DNA of 64,000 nucleotides, taken from an uncultured Oscillospiraceae bacterium. GTDB taxonomy: Bacteria; Bacillota; Clostridia; Oscillospirales; Oscillospiraceae. Below the pieces are notes generated by a model, which had not been told where the DNA came from, did no database searches, and was given only the letters and a program-made list of their open reading frames with translations. Both the position numbers and the translations under genes were made by a program. Each line of letters begins with the position of its first letter. Position 1 is the first letter of the stretch. Shown piece after piece: positions 16,523 to 24,927 of this stretch. The stretch lies in the NCBI GenBank assembly GCA_947623745.1, contig CANQHN010000010.1:1-64000 (forward strand). The letters run 5' to 3'.

Positions 16523-17881
16523 ATGAGCAAGTACATTGACCGCGTCCTGGAAGAGACCCGCAAGAAGAACGCCGGCGAGCCTGAGTTCCTGCAGACCGTG
16601 GAGGAGGTCTTTACCTCTCTGGCTCCCGTGATCGACGCCCACCCCGAGTACGAGGAGGCCTCCCTGCTGGAGCGCATGGTGGAGCCCGAGCGCACCATCG
16701 AGTTCCGCGTCACCTGGCTGGACGATCAGGGCCACTATCAGGTCAACCGCGGTTACCGCGTGCAGTACAACGGCGCTCTGGGCCCCTACAAGGGCGGCCT
16801 GCGGTTCCACCCCTCTGTCAACCTGTCCATCATCAAGTTCCTGGGCTTCGAGCAGACCTTCAAGGATGCCCTCACCGGCCTGCCCATCGGCGGCGCCAAG
16901 GGCGGCTCCGACTTTGACCCCCGCGGCAAGAGCGAGGGCGAGGTCATGCGCTTCTGCCAGGCCTATATGACCGAGCTGTACCGCCACATCGGCCAGGACA
17001 TCGACTGCCCCGCCGGCGACCTGGGCTGCGGCAACCGGGAGATCAACTACATGTACGGCCAGTACCGCCGCCTGGTGGGCGCCTCCGAGTTCGGCGCTCT
17101 GTCCGGCAAGTCCGTGGGCAACGGCGGCTCCCTGATGCGCGCTGAGGCCACCGGTTTTGGTGCCGTCTACTATCTGTGCGAGGTCCTGAAGGACGCCGGC
17201 GAGTCCATCGAGGGCAAGCGTCTGGCCATCTCCGGCTTCGGCAACGTGGCCTGGGGCGTCATCCGCAAGACCGCCGAGCTGGGCGGCAAGGTGGTCGCCA
17301 TCTCCGGCCCCGACGGCTATGTGTACGATCCCGACGGCATCACCTCCCAGGAGAAGATCGACTACGTGCTGGCTATGCGCTCCTCCGGCCGCGACAAGGT
17401 GCAGGACTACGCCGACAAGTTCGGCTGCGAGTTCCACGCCGGCGAGAAGCCCTGGGGCCTGGGCTCCGACAAGGTGGACATCATGATGCCCTGCGCCACC
17501 CAGAACGACGTGAACATCGACAGCGCCAAGAAGATGGCCGCCAACGGCATCAAGTTCTACATCGAAGTGGCCAACATGCCCACCACCAACGACGCTCTGG
17601 AGTTCCTGAAGAAGCAGGAGAACATGATCGTCGCCCCCTCCAAGGCCGTCAACGCCTGCGGCGTGGCCGTGTCCGCTCTGGAGATGTCCCAGAACGCCGA
17701 GCGCCTGTACTGGACCGCCGAGGAAGTGGATGCGAAGATGCACCAGATCATGAGCGGCATCTATCACGCCTCCAAGGAGGCCGCCGCCCGCTACGGCCTG
17801 GGCTACGACCTGGTGGCCGGCGCCAACATCGTGGGCTTCCAGCGCGTGGCTGACGCCATGATGGCCCAGGGTATTTTCTAA
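16523..17881 (+). CDS. gdhA: Glutamate dehydrogenase (hexameric, probably NADP-specific)
   Basis: 452 aa, the usual size for the hexameric S50 class. It interconverts 2-oxoglutarate plus ammonia and glutamate. Visible signatures are GPYKGGLRFHPSVNLS (glutamate-binding Lys), PIGGAKGGSDFDPRGKS with the catalytic Lys, CPAGDLGCGNREINYMYGQYRR with the catalytic Asp, and a Rossmann GFGNVAWG. ATG start after AGGAGGAG. It stands alone between terminators, as expected for a highly expressed nitrogen-assimilation gene in gut Clostridia. Confidence 0.96.
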   Translation: MSKYIDRVLEETRKKNAGEPEFLQTVEEVFTSLAPVIDAHPEYEEASLLERMVEPERTIEFRVTWLDDQGHYQVNRGYRVQYNGALGPYKGGLRFHPSVNLSIIKFLGFEQTFKDALTGLPIGGAKGGSDFDPRGKSEGEVMRFCQAYMTELYRHIGQDIDCPAGDLGCGNREINYMYGQYRRLVGASEFGALSGKSVGNGGSLMRAEATGFGAVYYLCEVLKDAGESIEGKRLAISGFGNVAWGVIRKTAELGGKVVAISGPDGYVYDPDGITSQEKIDYVLAMRSSGRDKVQDYADKFGCEFHAGEKPWGLGSDKVDIMMPCATQNDVNIDSAKKMAANGIKFYIEVANMPTTNDALEFLKKQENMIVAPSKAVNACGVAVSALEMSQNAERLYWTAEEVDAKMHQIMSGIYHASKEAAARYGLGYDLVAGANIVGFQRVADAMMAQGIF

Positions 17882-17907
17882 GAAGCGTTTTCCTCAATTC
17901 CCCCCTT

Positions 17908-17945
17908 GTGCCGCGGCCCCTCCGGGGCCGCGGCACCCCCCTTTT
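17908..17945 (+). terminator. gdhA terminator
   Basis: GTGCCGCGGCCCC / GGGGCCGCGGCAC with a TCC loop, then CCCCCCTTTTA. Confidence 0.75.
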
Positions 17946-17957
17946 ACGGCGCAGAAA

Positions 17958-17999
17958 AAGCCGCCCCGCCTCGTATGAGGCGGGGCGGCTCTGTTTTTC
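17958..17999 (-). terminator. Terminator of the SLH protein gene
   Basis: AGCCGCCCCGCCTC and its complement around a 4-nt loop; on the minus strand it ends in TTTTT, just after the stop at 18009. Confidence 0.8.
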
Positions 18000-18008
18000 A
18001 GTCCCGGT

Positions 18009-18803
18009 TCAGCCCAGCTTGTAGAACATCTGCACCGCCATCGCCAGGGCGGCCTGGGCCTGGGTGTTGGCCTTGGGGTCGAACCTGTTGTCCCCCACCC
18101 CGTTGATGATGCCGTGGCGCTCCATAAAGTAGACGCTCTCCCGGGCCCACTCGGAGATGTCTCCGTCGTCGGCGAAGGGGACGGCGCCGGCGGAACCCAG
18201 CTTGCCGTTGAGCCGGTAGTAGGCGCTGCTGAGCACGTTGACCGCCTGCCGGGGGGTCAGGTCGGTGTCGTCATCCACCCGGTCCTCCGGGCCGTTGGTG
18301 AGGATCCAGTCGATCCTGGACTCCGGCTGCTGGAGGAGGATCCACAGCAGATAGGCCCGTTTGTCCACATCGTTGCACGCCCGGTACACCGAGTCCAGCA
18401 TGATGGCGGCCTCCTCCCGGGTCACGAGGGCGTCGCCGTCGAAGGTGTCCTCACTGACGCCGGCCACCAGCCCCAGGCCGTAGGCCTTGAGCACGTCGGG
18501 GTCGTCGGTGTCCGTGAAGGGGTCCTCCTGGGGGAGAGGCGCCTGCTGGTTGGACATGACCTGATACAATTGCAGGCACAGGGCGGCGAACTCCGTGCGG
18601 GTGATGTCCTCCCGCAGGTCCTTGTCCCGCAGCTTTTCGGGGATCAGGAGCAGCCGGCCGGCCCGCTCGACGTGGGTGGCGGCCCAGGTGTCCGATGGCC
18701 CGGTCTTTACTGCGGTCAGCCCCAGCCCGAGCGCCGAGGCGGGCATGGCCAGGGCGCAGGACAGCGCCGCGCCCGCCAGGAACAGGGATAGCCATCGTTT
18801 CAT
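18009..18803 (-). CDS. Secreted S-layer-homology (SLH) domain protein
   Basis: 264 aa. A Sec signal peptide (KRWLSLFLAGAALSCALAMPASALG) is followed by three degenerate SLH repeats covering most of the protein: DITRTEFAALCLQLYQ, VTREEAAIMLDSVYR and ANTQAQAALAMAVQMFYKLG mark their helices, with F-D-D/YGLGLV and HGIINGVGDNRFDPKA turns. SLH repeats bind pyruvylated cell-wall polymers. No enzymatic domain is left over, so it may be a small wall-bound structural protein. Promoter TTGCCT-17-TAGAAT at 18851-18879 on the minus strand. Confidence 0.88.
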   Translation of the reverse strand: MKRWLSLFLAGAALSCALAMPASALGLGLTAVKTGPSDTWAATHVERAGRLLLIPEKLRDKDLREDITRTEFAALCLQLYQVMSNQQAPLPQEDPFTDTDDPDVLKAYGLGLVAGVSEDTFDGDALVTREEAAIMLDSVYRACNDVDKRAYLLWILLQQPESRIDWILTNGPEDRVDDDTDLTPRQAVNVLSSAYYRLNGKLGSAGAVPFADDGDISEWARESVYFMERHGIINGVGDNRFDPKANTQAQAALAMAVQMFYKLG

Positions 18804-18850
18804 ACGCGTATGCTCCTCCTCTCCGCACGCTGTGCGGCTTCTTTGCTCCC

Positions 18851-18879
18851 ATTCTACACGATTTTTTCACAAAAGGCAA
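18851..18879 (-). promoter_or_regulatory. Promoter of the SLH protein gene
   Basis: Minus strand TTGCCT (18874-18879), 17-bp spacer, TAGAAT (18851-18856). Confidence 0.6.
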
Positions 18880-18936
18880 TCGCTGCCCGCCATATTTTCC
18901 TGCTATTTTTACCCAGTTCCCCGCCTGGCCCCGCCC

Positions 18937-18966
18937 TTGTCCTCCCCGCCCCGGGTATGCTATACT
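18937..18966 (+). promoter_or_regulatory. Promoter of the aldose epimerase gene
   Basis: TTGTCC (18937-18942), 18-bp spacer, TATACT (18961-18966), 28 bp before the GTG start. Confidence 0.5.
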
Positions 18967-18993
18967 GACAGCGTGAGGAAAGGGGGCGGAGCT

Positions 18994-20034
18994 GTGAGAA
19001 GGACCAGCTTTGGGATCGCGCCCGGCGGGGAGCCGGTGTACCAGTACACCCTGGCCGGCGGCGGGCTGGAGTGCCAGGTGATCACCTTCGGCGGGGCGCT
19101 GCGCGCCCTGCGCGTCCCGGACCGGGAAGGGAAGATGGTGGACGTGGTGCTGGGGTTCGACGACCCGGAGCACTACTTCGGGCCGCGGAACAAGTCCCTG
19201 GGGCTCCTGATCGGCAGGTACTGCAACCACATCGGCGGGGCGGGCTTTGACCTCAACGGCGTACACTACCCCCTGGCCGCCAACGACGGCCCCAACAATC
19301 TGCACAGCGGCCCGCTGGGGTTCCACCGGCAGCCCTGGAGGGTGGAGGCGGCAGGGGAGGACTTCCTCACCCTCTCCCTCACCAGCCCCGACGGGCAGAG
19401 CGGGTTCCCCGGTACGCTGACCGCCCGGGTGACCTACCGCCTGGAGGGGGGAGGCCTGACCCTCTCCTACTGGGCTCGCAGCGACAGGGACACCCTGTGC
19501 AGCCTCACCAACCACGCCTACTTCAACCTGGCCGGCCACGACAGCGGGCCGGTGCTGGACCAGCAGATCCAGATCTTTTCCGATTTTTTCACTCCCACTG
19601 GCCCGGGTTCCATCCCCACCGGCGAGATCGCCCCGGTGGAGGGCACCCCCATGGACCTGCGGCGGCCCACGGAGATCGGGGCCCACATCGGGGAGGACCA
19701 TCCCCAGCTGCGCATCGGCCGGGGCTATGACCACAACTGGGTGGTCCCGGGGCCGCCGGGGACCCTCCGGCCCGCCGCCCGGGCGTACAGCCCGAGGACC
19801 GGGATATCCTTAGAGGTGCTCACCACCCAGCCCGGCGTCCAGTTCTACACGGCCAACTACCTGGGGGACAGCCCGCCGGGGAAGGGCGGCGCGCCCTACG
19901 GCCAGCGCTGGGGGTTCTGCCTGGAGACCCAGGCCTTCCCGGACAGCCCCCACCACCCCAATTTCCCCTCCGCCGTCCTCCGGGCGGAGGAGGAGTACCG
20001 CCACACCACCATATTCCGGTTCCGGACGGAGTAA
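18994..20034 (+). CDS. galM: Aldose 1-epimerase (galactose mutarotase)
   Basis: 346 aa from the GTG at 18994 with AAAGGGGGCGGAGCT upstream; the frame stays open further upstream but nothing there looks coding. Family blocks: GLLIGRYCNHIGGAGFDLNGVHYPLAANDGPNNLHSG, the catalytic His in SLTNHAYFNLAGH, and the catalytic Glu in FCLETQAFPDSPHHPNFPS. It interconverts alpha and beta anomers of glucose and galactose in the cytoplasm. The common Arg of the first block is present (GRYCNH). It stands alone before a convergent terminator. Confidence 0.93.
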   Translation: MRRTSFGIAPGGEPVYQYTLAGGGLECQVITFGGALRALRVPDREGKMVDVVLGFDDPEHYFGPRNKSLGLLIGRYCNHIGGAGFDLNGVHYPLAANDGPNNLHSGPLGFHRQPWRVEAAGEDFLTLSLTSPDGQSGFPGTLTARVTYRLEGGGLTLSYWARSDRDTLCSLTNHAYFNLAGHDSGPVLDQQIQIFSDFFTPTGPGSIPTGEIAPVEGTPMDLRRPTEIGAHIGEDHPQLRIGRGYDHNWVVPGPPGTLRPAARAYSPRTGISLEVLTTQPGVQFYTANYLGDSPPGKGGAPYGQRWGFCLETQAFPDSPHHPNFPSAVLRAEEEYRHTTIFRFRTE

Positions 20035-20035
20035 T

Positions 20036-20074
20036 ACAAAAGGGCGCCCGCGTTTTCCGCGGGCGCCCTTTTGT
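20036..20074. terminator. Bidirectional terminator between galM and the aro operon
   Basis: AAAAGGGCGCCCGCG / CGCGGGCGCCCTTTT with a TTTTC loop, shared by convergent transcripts. Confidence 0.88.
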
Positions 20075-20080
20075 ATGTGG

Positions 20081-20365
20081 TTACTGCTGCTGGTGGGTCT
20101 GGATCAGCGTCTGCTGCTGGCGGCGGGAGATGGCCATGATGGTCTGGAACAGCTCCGTCACGTCATCGGTCAGGGCCTTGTCGTGGAGCAGGGCGGCCTT
20201 CCCGGCCAGCACCTGCTTCTCCCGGCCGCTGTCCAGCACGGGCAGGCCCCGGCTCAGCTTGTACTGGCCCACCTTGGCGGTCACCGCCATGCGCTGCTCG
20301 AACAGCGCCACCAGTTGGGCGTCGATGCGGTCGATCTGCTCCCGCAGAGAAGTCAGTTCATCCAT
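20081..20365 (-). CDS. Chorismate mutase (AroQ type, monofunctional)
   Basis: 94 aa, the size of a free-standing all-helical AroQ mutase. It converts chorismate to prephenate. Key residues are visible: LREQIDRIDAQLVALFEQRM (Arg and the start of helix 1), VGQYKLSRGLPVLDSGREKQVL (Lys39-like and the D..RE motif) and the final helix LFQTIMAISRRQQ. ATG after AGGAGGGGATATGA. Last gene of the aroA-aroC operon, directing chorismate toward Phe and Tyr. Confidence 0.93.
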   Translation of the reverse strand: MDELTSLREQIDRIDAQLVALFEQRMAVTAKVGQYKLSRGLPVLDSGREKQVLAGKAALLHDKALTDDVTELFQTIMAISRRQQQTLIQTHQQQ

Positions 20366-20377
20366 TCATATCCCCTC

Positions 20378-21433
20378 CTAAATCCCTAAAAGCTGGCAGA
20401 CGGCCAGGGCCGCCGCCGCCTCGATTACCGGGACGGCCCGCTGGACGATGCAGGGGTCGTGCCGGCCGTGTACTGTCACCTTCGCGTTCCGCCCGGTGGA
20501 CAGGTCCACCGTGTCCTGCTCCCGGCCGATGGAGGGCGTGGGCCGCAGGACCGCCCGGACCACCACCGGCATCCCGTTGGTGATGCCGCCGTTGACGCCG
20601 CCGGCGTGGTTGGTGCGGGTGCGCACCTCGCCGCCGGCGCTGTAAAATGGGTCGTTGGCCTGGGAGCCCCGCATATCCGCCAGGGCGAAGCCCGCGCCGA
20701 ATTCGATCCCCTTCACCGCCGGGACGGCGAACAGGTGCCGGGCCAGGATGCCCTCCACGTTCTCGTCCAGATCGGGGGCGCCTATCCCGGCGGGCAGGCC
20801 GCAGATCATGCACTCCACCGTACCGCCCACCGAGTCCAGCTCCGCCTTGGCCGCCAGGATGGCCGCGCGCATCTTCTCCCCCCGGGCGTCATCCAGAACG
20901 GGGAAGTCCTTGGCCGCGGCGGCGGAGAGGGCGGCGCGCTGGTCCAGGGTGGGGTCCAGGGGGACGTCGGGAATGCCGGCGACGGAGGCGATGTGGGCCC
21001 CCACAAACACCCCCTCCTGGGCCAGCAGCTGCTTGGCGACAGCCCCGGCGGCCACCAGCGGGGCCGTCAGCCGACCGGAGAAATGTCCGCCGCCGCGGTA
21101 GTCGTTGCAGCCGTCGTAGCGCATGGCGCCGGTGTAGTCGGCGTGGCTGGGCCGGGGGAGAGTGCGCAGCTGGGCGTAGTCCCCGGAGTGCTGGTCGGTG
21201 TTGCGGATGACCATGGTCAGGGGCGCTCCGGTGGTTTTTCCCTCGAACATGCCGGAGAGGAACTCCACCGCGTCCGGCTCCCGCCGGGCGGTGGACAGGG
21301 GGCTGTTCCCCGCCGCCCGGCGCGCCAGCTCTCGCTCCAGCTCGGGGAGGTCCAGCTCCAGCCCGGCGGGCACCCCGGTGAGGGTCACGCCGATGGCGGG
21401 CCCGTGGGACTCGCCGAAGATGGTGTAGTTCAT
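20378..21433 (-). CDS. aroC: Chorismate synthase
   Basis: 351 aa. It converts EPSP to chorismate using reduced FMN. The start is ATG at 21431-21433 (MNYTIFGESHG), overlapping the aroA stop by 4 bp (ATGA) and preceded by GGGAGG. Signatures: FGESHGPAIGVTLTGVPAG with the catalytic His, RRAAGNSPLSTARREPDAVEFLSG, the GGHFSGRLTAPLVAAGAVAKQLL block and RTRTNHAGGVNGGITNGMPVVVRAVLRPTPSI. The length is typical. Cotranscribed with aroA before it and chorismate mutase after it. Confidence 0.96.
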   Translation of the reverse strand: MNYTIFGESHGPAIGVTLTGVPAGLELDLPELERELARRAAGNSPLSTARREPDAVEFLSGMFEGKTTGAPLTMVIRNTDQHSGDYAQLRTLPRPSHADYTGAMRYDGCNDYRGGGHFSGRLTAPLVAAGAVAKQLLAQEGVFVGAHIASVAGIPDVPLDPTLDQRAALSAAAAKDFPVLDDARGEKMRAAILAAKAELDSVGGTVECMICGLPAGIGAPDLDENVEGILARHLFAVPAVKGIEFGAGFALADMRGSQANDPFYSAGGEVRTRTNHAGGVNGGITNGMPVVVRAVLRPTPSIGREQDTVDLSTGRNAKVTVHGRHDPCIVQRAVPVIEAAAALAVCQLLGI

Positions 21434-22617
21434 TTCATACCTCCCACGAACTGCCCGCCCAGGGCGGCGTAGTCGCCCCAGAAATCGGGGTAGGATTTGT
21501 TTACGCTCTCCGCGCCGGAGAGGACCACCTTCCCGGAGGCCCTGGTGGCGGCGATGGCCAGCATCATGGCGATGCGGTGGTCGTTGTGGGCGTCCGCCCG
21601 GCCGCCCCGGAGGGACTCCACCCCCCGGATGACCAGGAAGTCGGGCCCCTCCTCCACCTGGGCGCCCAGGGCGTTGAGCTCCGCCGTGACCGCCGCCAGC
21701 CGGTCGCTCTCCTTGGCGCGCAGCCGGGCGGCGTTGACGATGCGGGTGGTCTGCCCGTCCCGCAGGGCGGCCATGAGCGCCAGGGCGGGCACCAGGTCGG
21801 GGCACTGGGACACGTCGATCTCCGCCTCCCCCGGCCGGGACAGCCGGGCGAAGTGGGCGGCGATGACCATGTCCCCCTGGGTGGAAAACGGGTTCAGCCC
21901 CTCGATCTTGATATCGCCCCCGAGGAGGAGGGCGGCGTACCAGAAGGCCGCCTGGGACCAGTCGGCCTCGATGGTGAAGTCCCGGGCCTGGAAGCTCTGG
22001 TTCCCGGGCACCAGGAAGCGCTCGTAGTTCCGGTTCTCCGCCGTCACGCCGAACTGCTCCAGCACCTCCAGGGTCATGTCCACGTACCCCCGGCTCTCCA
22101 GGGGGGAGGTGAGGACGATCTGGCTGTCCCCGTCCAGCAGGGGCAGGGCGTACAGCAGGCCGGTGACGAACTGGCTGGACACGTTGCCGGGCAGGCGGTA
22201 CTCGCCGGGGGGCAGGGTCCCCCGGACCGTCAGCGTGTTTTCAGCGCGCTCCCAGGAGATGCCCTTCTCCCGGAAGATGTCGAAGTAGGGCTCCTGGGGC
22301 CGCTCCATAAGCCGGCCCTTGCCCGTGAAGTGTCCGCCCCCCCGCACGGCCAGGGCCACGGGGATGAGGAAACGCAGAGTGGAGCCGCTCTCCCGGCAGT
22401 CCAGCAGGGGCAGGCCGTCCGCCCCGGCGGACCGGGCGCTCTTCAGGGCGGCGACACAGCCGCGGGTGGCCAGGATGTCCTGGGAGAGGGAGAGGTTGTG
22501 CAGCGTTCCGTGCCCCCCGGACAGAGCCAGGGCCAGCACGGCCCGGTGGGCCTGAGATTTGGAGGGCGGGGGAGTGATGGCCCCCGCCAGCCGGGCGGGG
22601 GTGATGGTAAGGATCAT
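21430..22617 (-). CDS. aroA: 3-phosphoshikimate 1-carboxyvinyltransferase (EPSP synthase)
   Basis: 395 aa from the ATG at 22615-22617 (ACGGAGGCAATC upstream). It transfers enolpyruvate from PEP to shikimate 3-phosphate. PPSKSQAHRAVLALALSGG carries the conserved Lys-Ser pair that binds S3P; SGSTLRFLIPVAL matches the -SGT-RFL- PEP loop; RLRAKESDRLAAVTAEL and DHRIAMMLAIAA are the C-terminal signatures. It is slightly shorter than the usual 420-430 aa. First gene of the aro operon, with promoter TTGAAT-17-TAGAAT at 22692-22720. Confidence 0.95.
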   Translation of the reverse strand: MILTITPARLAGAITPPPSKSQAHRAVLALALSGGHGTLHNLSLSQDILATRGCVAALKSARSAGADGLPLLDCRESGSTLRFLIPVALAVRGGGHFTGKGRLMERPQEPYFDIFREKGISWERAENTLTVRGTLPPGEYRLPGNVSSQFVTGLLYALPLLDGDSQIVLTSPLESRGYVDMTLEVLEQFGVTAENRNYERFLVPGNQSFQARDFTIEADWSQAAFWYAALLLGGDIKIEGLNPFSTQGDMVIAAHFARLSRPGEAEIDVSQCPDLVPALALMAALRDGQTTRIVNAARLRAKESDRLAAVTAELNALGAQVEEGPDFLVIRGVESLRGGRADAHNDHRIAMMLAIAATRASGKVVLSGAESVNKSYPDFWGDYAALGGQFVGGMK

Positions 22618-22691
22618 GATTGCCTCCGTTTTCCCGCGCCGGGCGGGAGGGTAACAGATGTAAACGGCGCCGCGCCGCATGGATAGACCCT

Positions 22692-22720
22692 ATTCTACCG
22701 TGTTCTGCCGGGAAATTCAA
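22692..22720 (-). promoter_or_regulatory. Promoter of the aroA-aroC operon
   Basis: Minus strand TTGAAT (22715-22720), 17-bp spacer, TAGAAT (22692-22697). Confidence 0.65.
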
Positions 22721-22749
22721 CCCCCCCGGCGCCCCTGCGGGGAAAGGAA

Positions 22750-22779
22750 CCGGCCCGCTCCCTCCGGGGAGCGGGCCGG
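22750..22779 (-). terminator. Terminator of the response regulator gene
   Basis: CCGGCCCGCTCCC / GGGGAGCGGGCCGG with a 3-nt loop; the following minus-strand tract TTCCTTTCC is only moderately T-rich. Confidence 0.6.
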
Positions 22780-22802
22780 ACGATCTTCTATTTGGGCAGA
22801 TT

Positions 22803-23471
22803 TTACTCGAACCGGTAGCCTACGCCGCGCAGGGTGATGATGCGCTCGCTGTACGGCGAGATGGCGTGGCGGATCTGCTTGATGTGGGTGTCCAGAGTGC
22901 GGGTGTCGCCGGACAGCTCCCCGCCCCAGACAATGTCCAGCAGCTGCTTGCGGGAGAAAGCCACGTCCGGCTGCCCCACCAGCAGGGCCAGCAGGTCGAA
23001 CTCCTTGGGGGTCAGGCTGATGCGCTCCCCGTCCACAAAGACCCGGCGGGCGGTCAGGTCGATGGTGATGCCGCCGTTGCTCAGGGTCTTGGGGGAGGCG
23101 TTCTCTTGGGCGGGGCCGCGCTTGAGGATGGCGGCGATGCGCAGCATCAGCTCCTTGCTGGAGAAGGGCTTTGCCATATAGTCGTCCGCCCCCAGCTCCA
23201 GGCCGCGGATGCGGTCGGCCTCGCTGCACTGGGAGGAGAGGATCAGCACCGGGATCTGGGAGAAGGTCCGCACCGTCTGAAGGGCGGAGAATCCGTCAAG
23301 TCCGGGGACAGTCACCTCCAGGATCATCAGGTCGAAGGGGGTCTGGCGGCAGAGGGAGATCGCGGTCTCGGCGTCGCTGGACTCGGTGGCGGTGTATCCT
23401 TCCAGACGGACATATTTTGCGATCTGCGCGCGAATCTCCTTGTCGCTGTCCACGATCAAAATATGTCTCAC
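22803..23471 (-). CDS. OmpR/PhoB-family response regulator with degenerate receiver
   Basis: 222 aa from the GTG at 23469-23471, placed after AAAGGAGGATCCCT. Receiver domain 1-115, winged helix 125-222 (ISLTPKEFDLLALLVGQPDVAFSRKQLLDIVWG and the YRFE ending). The phosphoacceptor position reads LMILEVTVPGLDG: Glu52 (codon GAG) replaces the usual Asp. The acidic pocket reads VDSDKE rather than VDD(D/E). The conserved Lys (YMAKPF) and Ser (LILSSQ) remain. Such a receiver cannot be phosphorylated in the normal way, and Glu may mimic the active state. No histidine kinase is nearby. Target genes unknown. Confidence 0.92.
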   Translation of the reverse strand: MRHILIVDSDKEIRAQIAKYVRLEGYTATESSDAETAISLCRQTPFDLMILEVTVPGLDGFSALQTVRTFSQIPVLILSSQCSEADRIRGLELGADDYMAKPFSSKELMLRIAAILKRGPAQENASPKTLSNGGITIDLTARRVFVDGERISLTPKEFDLLALLVGQPDVAFSRKQLLDIVWGGELSGDTRTLDTHIKQIRHAISPYSERIITLRGVGYRFE

Positions 23472-23535
23472 AGGGATCCTCCTTTCATAATGGGATCGCA
23501 CGAGGGTGCGGAGCGGCCGGACGGGCCGGCCCAGG

Positions 23536-24519
23536 TCAGTAGAGCGCGGACACGGCGGACAGCTTTTCCCGGTAGGCGTCCGCTGCCCACTGGGGCGCTG
23601 TGAGGACCACGTTGTCCTCCAGACCGAACAGCCAGCCGTAGAACTGGGGGCTGAGCACTACGGGCAGGGTGACGGTGAAGTGGTCCTCGTCCTGGGGGAC
23701 CAGGATGATGTCCTGGCCGAACCGGTCCATCACGATGCCGGCCATGGAGCTGCGGCAGCGCAGGGTGACGGTGGCCTCCTGCCCACTGAACATGCCGAAG
23801 TGCTTCTGTCCATAGACGGCCAGGTCGAAGCTGGGGTACAGGTCCTCCCCCTCCCGCTTCAGGCTGGTGACGACGATGTCGGACATCTTATCCACCCGGT
23901 AGTGGCGCATCTGCCGGTTGGAGCTGTCGTAGGCGACCAGGTAGTAGTACTCGCTGTTCCAGATCAGGCCGTAGGGGGAGACGGTGTAGCGCCCGCCGCC
24001 GCGGCGAAAGACCTTCTCCTTATGTACGTTGTAGTCGAAGTAGCGGAAGGTGATGGCCAGGCGGGCGGCGATGGCGGTATGGAGCTTGTCCACGTTGTAG
24101 TAGATGCTCTCGTTCATCACCTTGATGCGCCCGCTGACGTAGACCTGACGCTGGAGCTGGCGGGCCTGATGGACGCTGGCCAGGCGCTCCAGCTTGCGGA
24201 TGAGGGCGTCGCTTTTGCGCTGGGTGATGAAGCGGGAGGACTGCACCGCGTCCACCAGCAGCTTCAGCTCCGCCAGTTCGAAGGTGCGCGCCCCGATGAA
24301 CCACCCCGGGGTGCTGCCCTTTCGGTTTTGTACGTCCAGCCCGAAGGTGCGCAGGGCCTCCAGGTCGTCGTAGATGCTCTTGCGCTCCGCCTTGATATCC
24401 TGCCGGGCCAGCTGGGTGATCAGCTCCTGGACGGTGATGGGGTGCTCCTCGTCGCTGCGCTGCTCCAGGATCTGGCGCAGGCAGAGCAGTTTCAGCTTTT
24501 GATTTGCGCTTTTTGCCAC
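23536..24519 (-). CDS. WYL-domain transcriptional regulator
   Basis: 327 aa, GTG start with GGGAGGGAACGCCT upstream. An N-terminal winged HTH (LKLLCLRQILEQRSDEEHPITVQELITQLARQDIKAERKSIYDDLEALRTFGLDV) precedes a WYL domain at about 140-215 (YTVSPYGLIWNSEYYYLVAYDSSNRQMRHYRVDKMSDI) and the WCX C-terminal extension. WYL proteins sense nucleotides or other small ligands and often regulate stress or defence loci. None of those is next to it, so its target is open. It lies 64 bp upstream of the response-regulator gene on the same strand. Confidence 0.93.
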   Translation of the reverse strand: MAKSANQKLKLLCLRQILEQRSDEEHPITVQELITQLARQDIKAERKSIYDDLEALRTFGLDVQNRKGSTPGWFIGARTFELAELKLLVDAVQSSRFITQRKSDALIRKLERLASVHQARQLQRQVYVSGRIKVMNESIYYNVDKLHTAIAARLAITFRYFDYNVHKEKVFRRGGGRYTVSPYGLIWNSEYYYLVAYDSSNRQMRHYRVDKMSDIVVTSLKREGEDLYPSFDLAVYGQKHFGMFSGQEATVTLRCRSSMAGIVMDRFGQDIILVPQDEDHFTVTLPVVLSPQFYGWLFGLEDNVVLTAPQWAADAYREKLSAVSALY

Positions 24520-24588
24520 AGGCGTTCCCTCCCAGTTTCATGATACCCCTATCTTAGCGGATACCATGTCCGTTAAATGGGACTTTCT

Positions 24589-24927
24589 TCACGCCTGGAG
24601 CCAAGTCTGCCACACCTCGGGGCAGTAGCCCACGGTGGCCTGTCTGCCGTTGCGGACGATGGGGGTGCGCAGCAGGGTCGGGTCCTCATACAGCTTGTCC
24701 AGCTTGTCCTGGTCGTAGGCCAGATACTCCAGCAGCGCGCTGTCGGGATGGGCGGGGTCGATCATGGCGGCCAGCCCCACCGCGTTTTTCACGCTGGCCA
24801 GCTCGCCCCGGCTCATGCCGTATTTTTTCAGGTCCACGTCCTGGACCTTGATGCGCCGCTCCTTGAACCAGCGCTGGGCCTTCCTGGTGTCGAAGCACTT
24901 GGACTTGCCGAAGATCTGGATATTCAC
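24589..24927 (-). CDS. ArsC/Spx/YffB-family thioredoxin-fold protein
   Basis: 112 aa from the GTG at 24925-24927 (TGGAGGTCCAGCC upstream). The N-terminus VNIQIFGKSKCFDTRKAQRWFKERRIKVQDVDL has the family Cys (Cys10) and the Lys/Arg of the CX5R-like loop; the C-terminal TPIVRNGRQATVGYCPEVW matches the ArsC TPI/V-R..G....G motif. Members reduce arsenate or, as Spx-like adaptors, bind RNA polymerase. With only one Cys in the loop and no arsenic genes around, arsenate reduction is unproven. Confidence 0.88.
   Translation of the reverse strand: MNIQIFGKSKCFDTRKAQRWFKERRIKVQDVDLKKYGMSRGELASVKNAVGLAAMIDPAHPDSALLEYLAYDQDKLDKLYEDPTLLRTPIVRNGRQATVGYCPEVWQTWLQA

Noticed and set aside
18595..18993. An N-terminal extension of the aldose epimerase
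   Set aside because: The frame is open upstream but overlaps the divergent SLH gene and both promoters; the GTG at 18994 has a ribosome site and gives the normal family length.
24589..24927. Arsenate reductase assignment
   Set aside because: Fold signatures fit, but no arsenic genes are nearby and ArsC, Spx and YffB cannot be separated confidently from this sequence alone.
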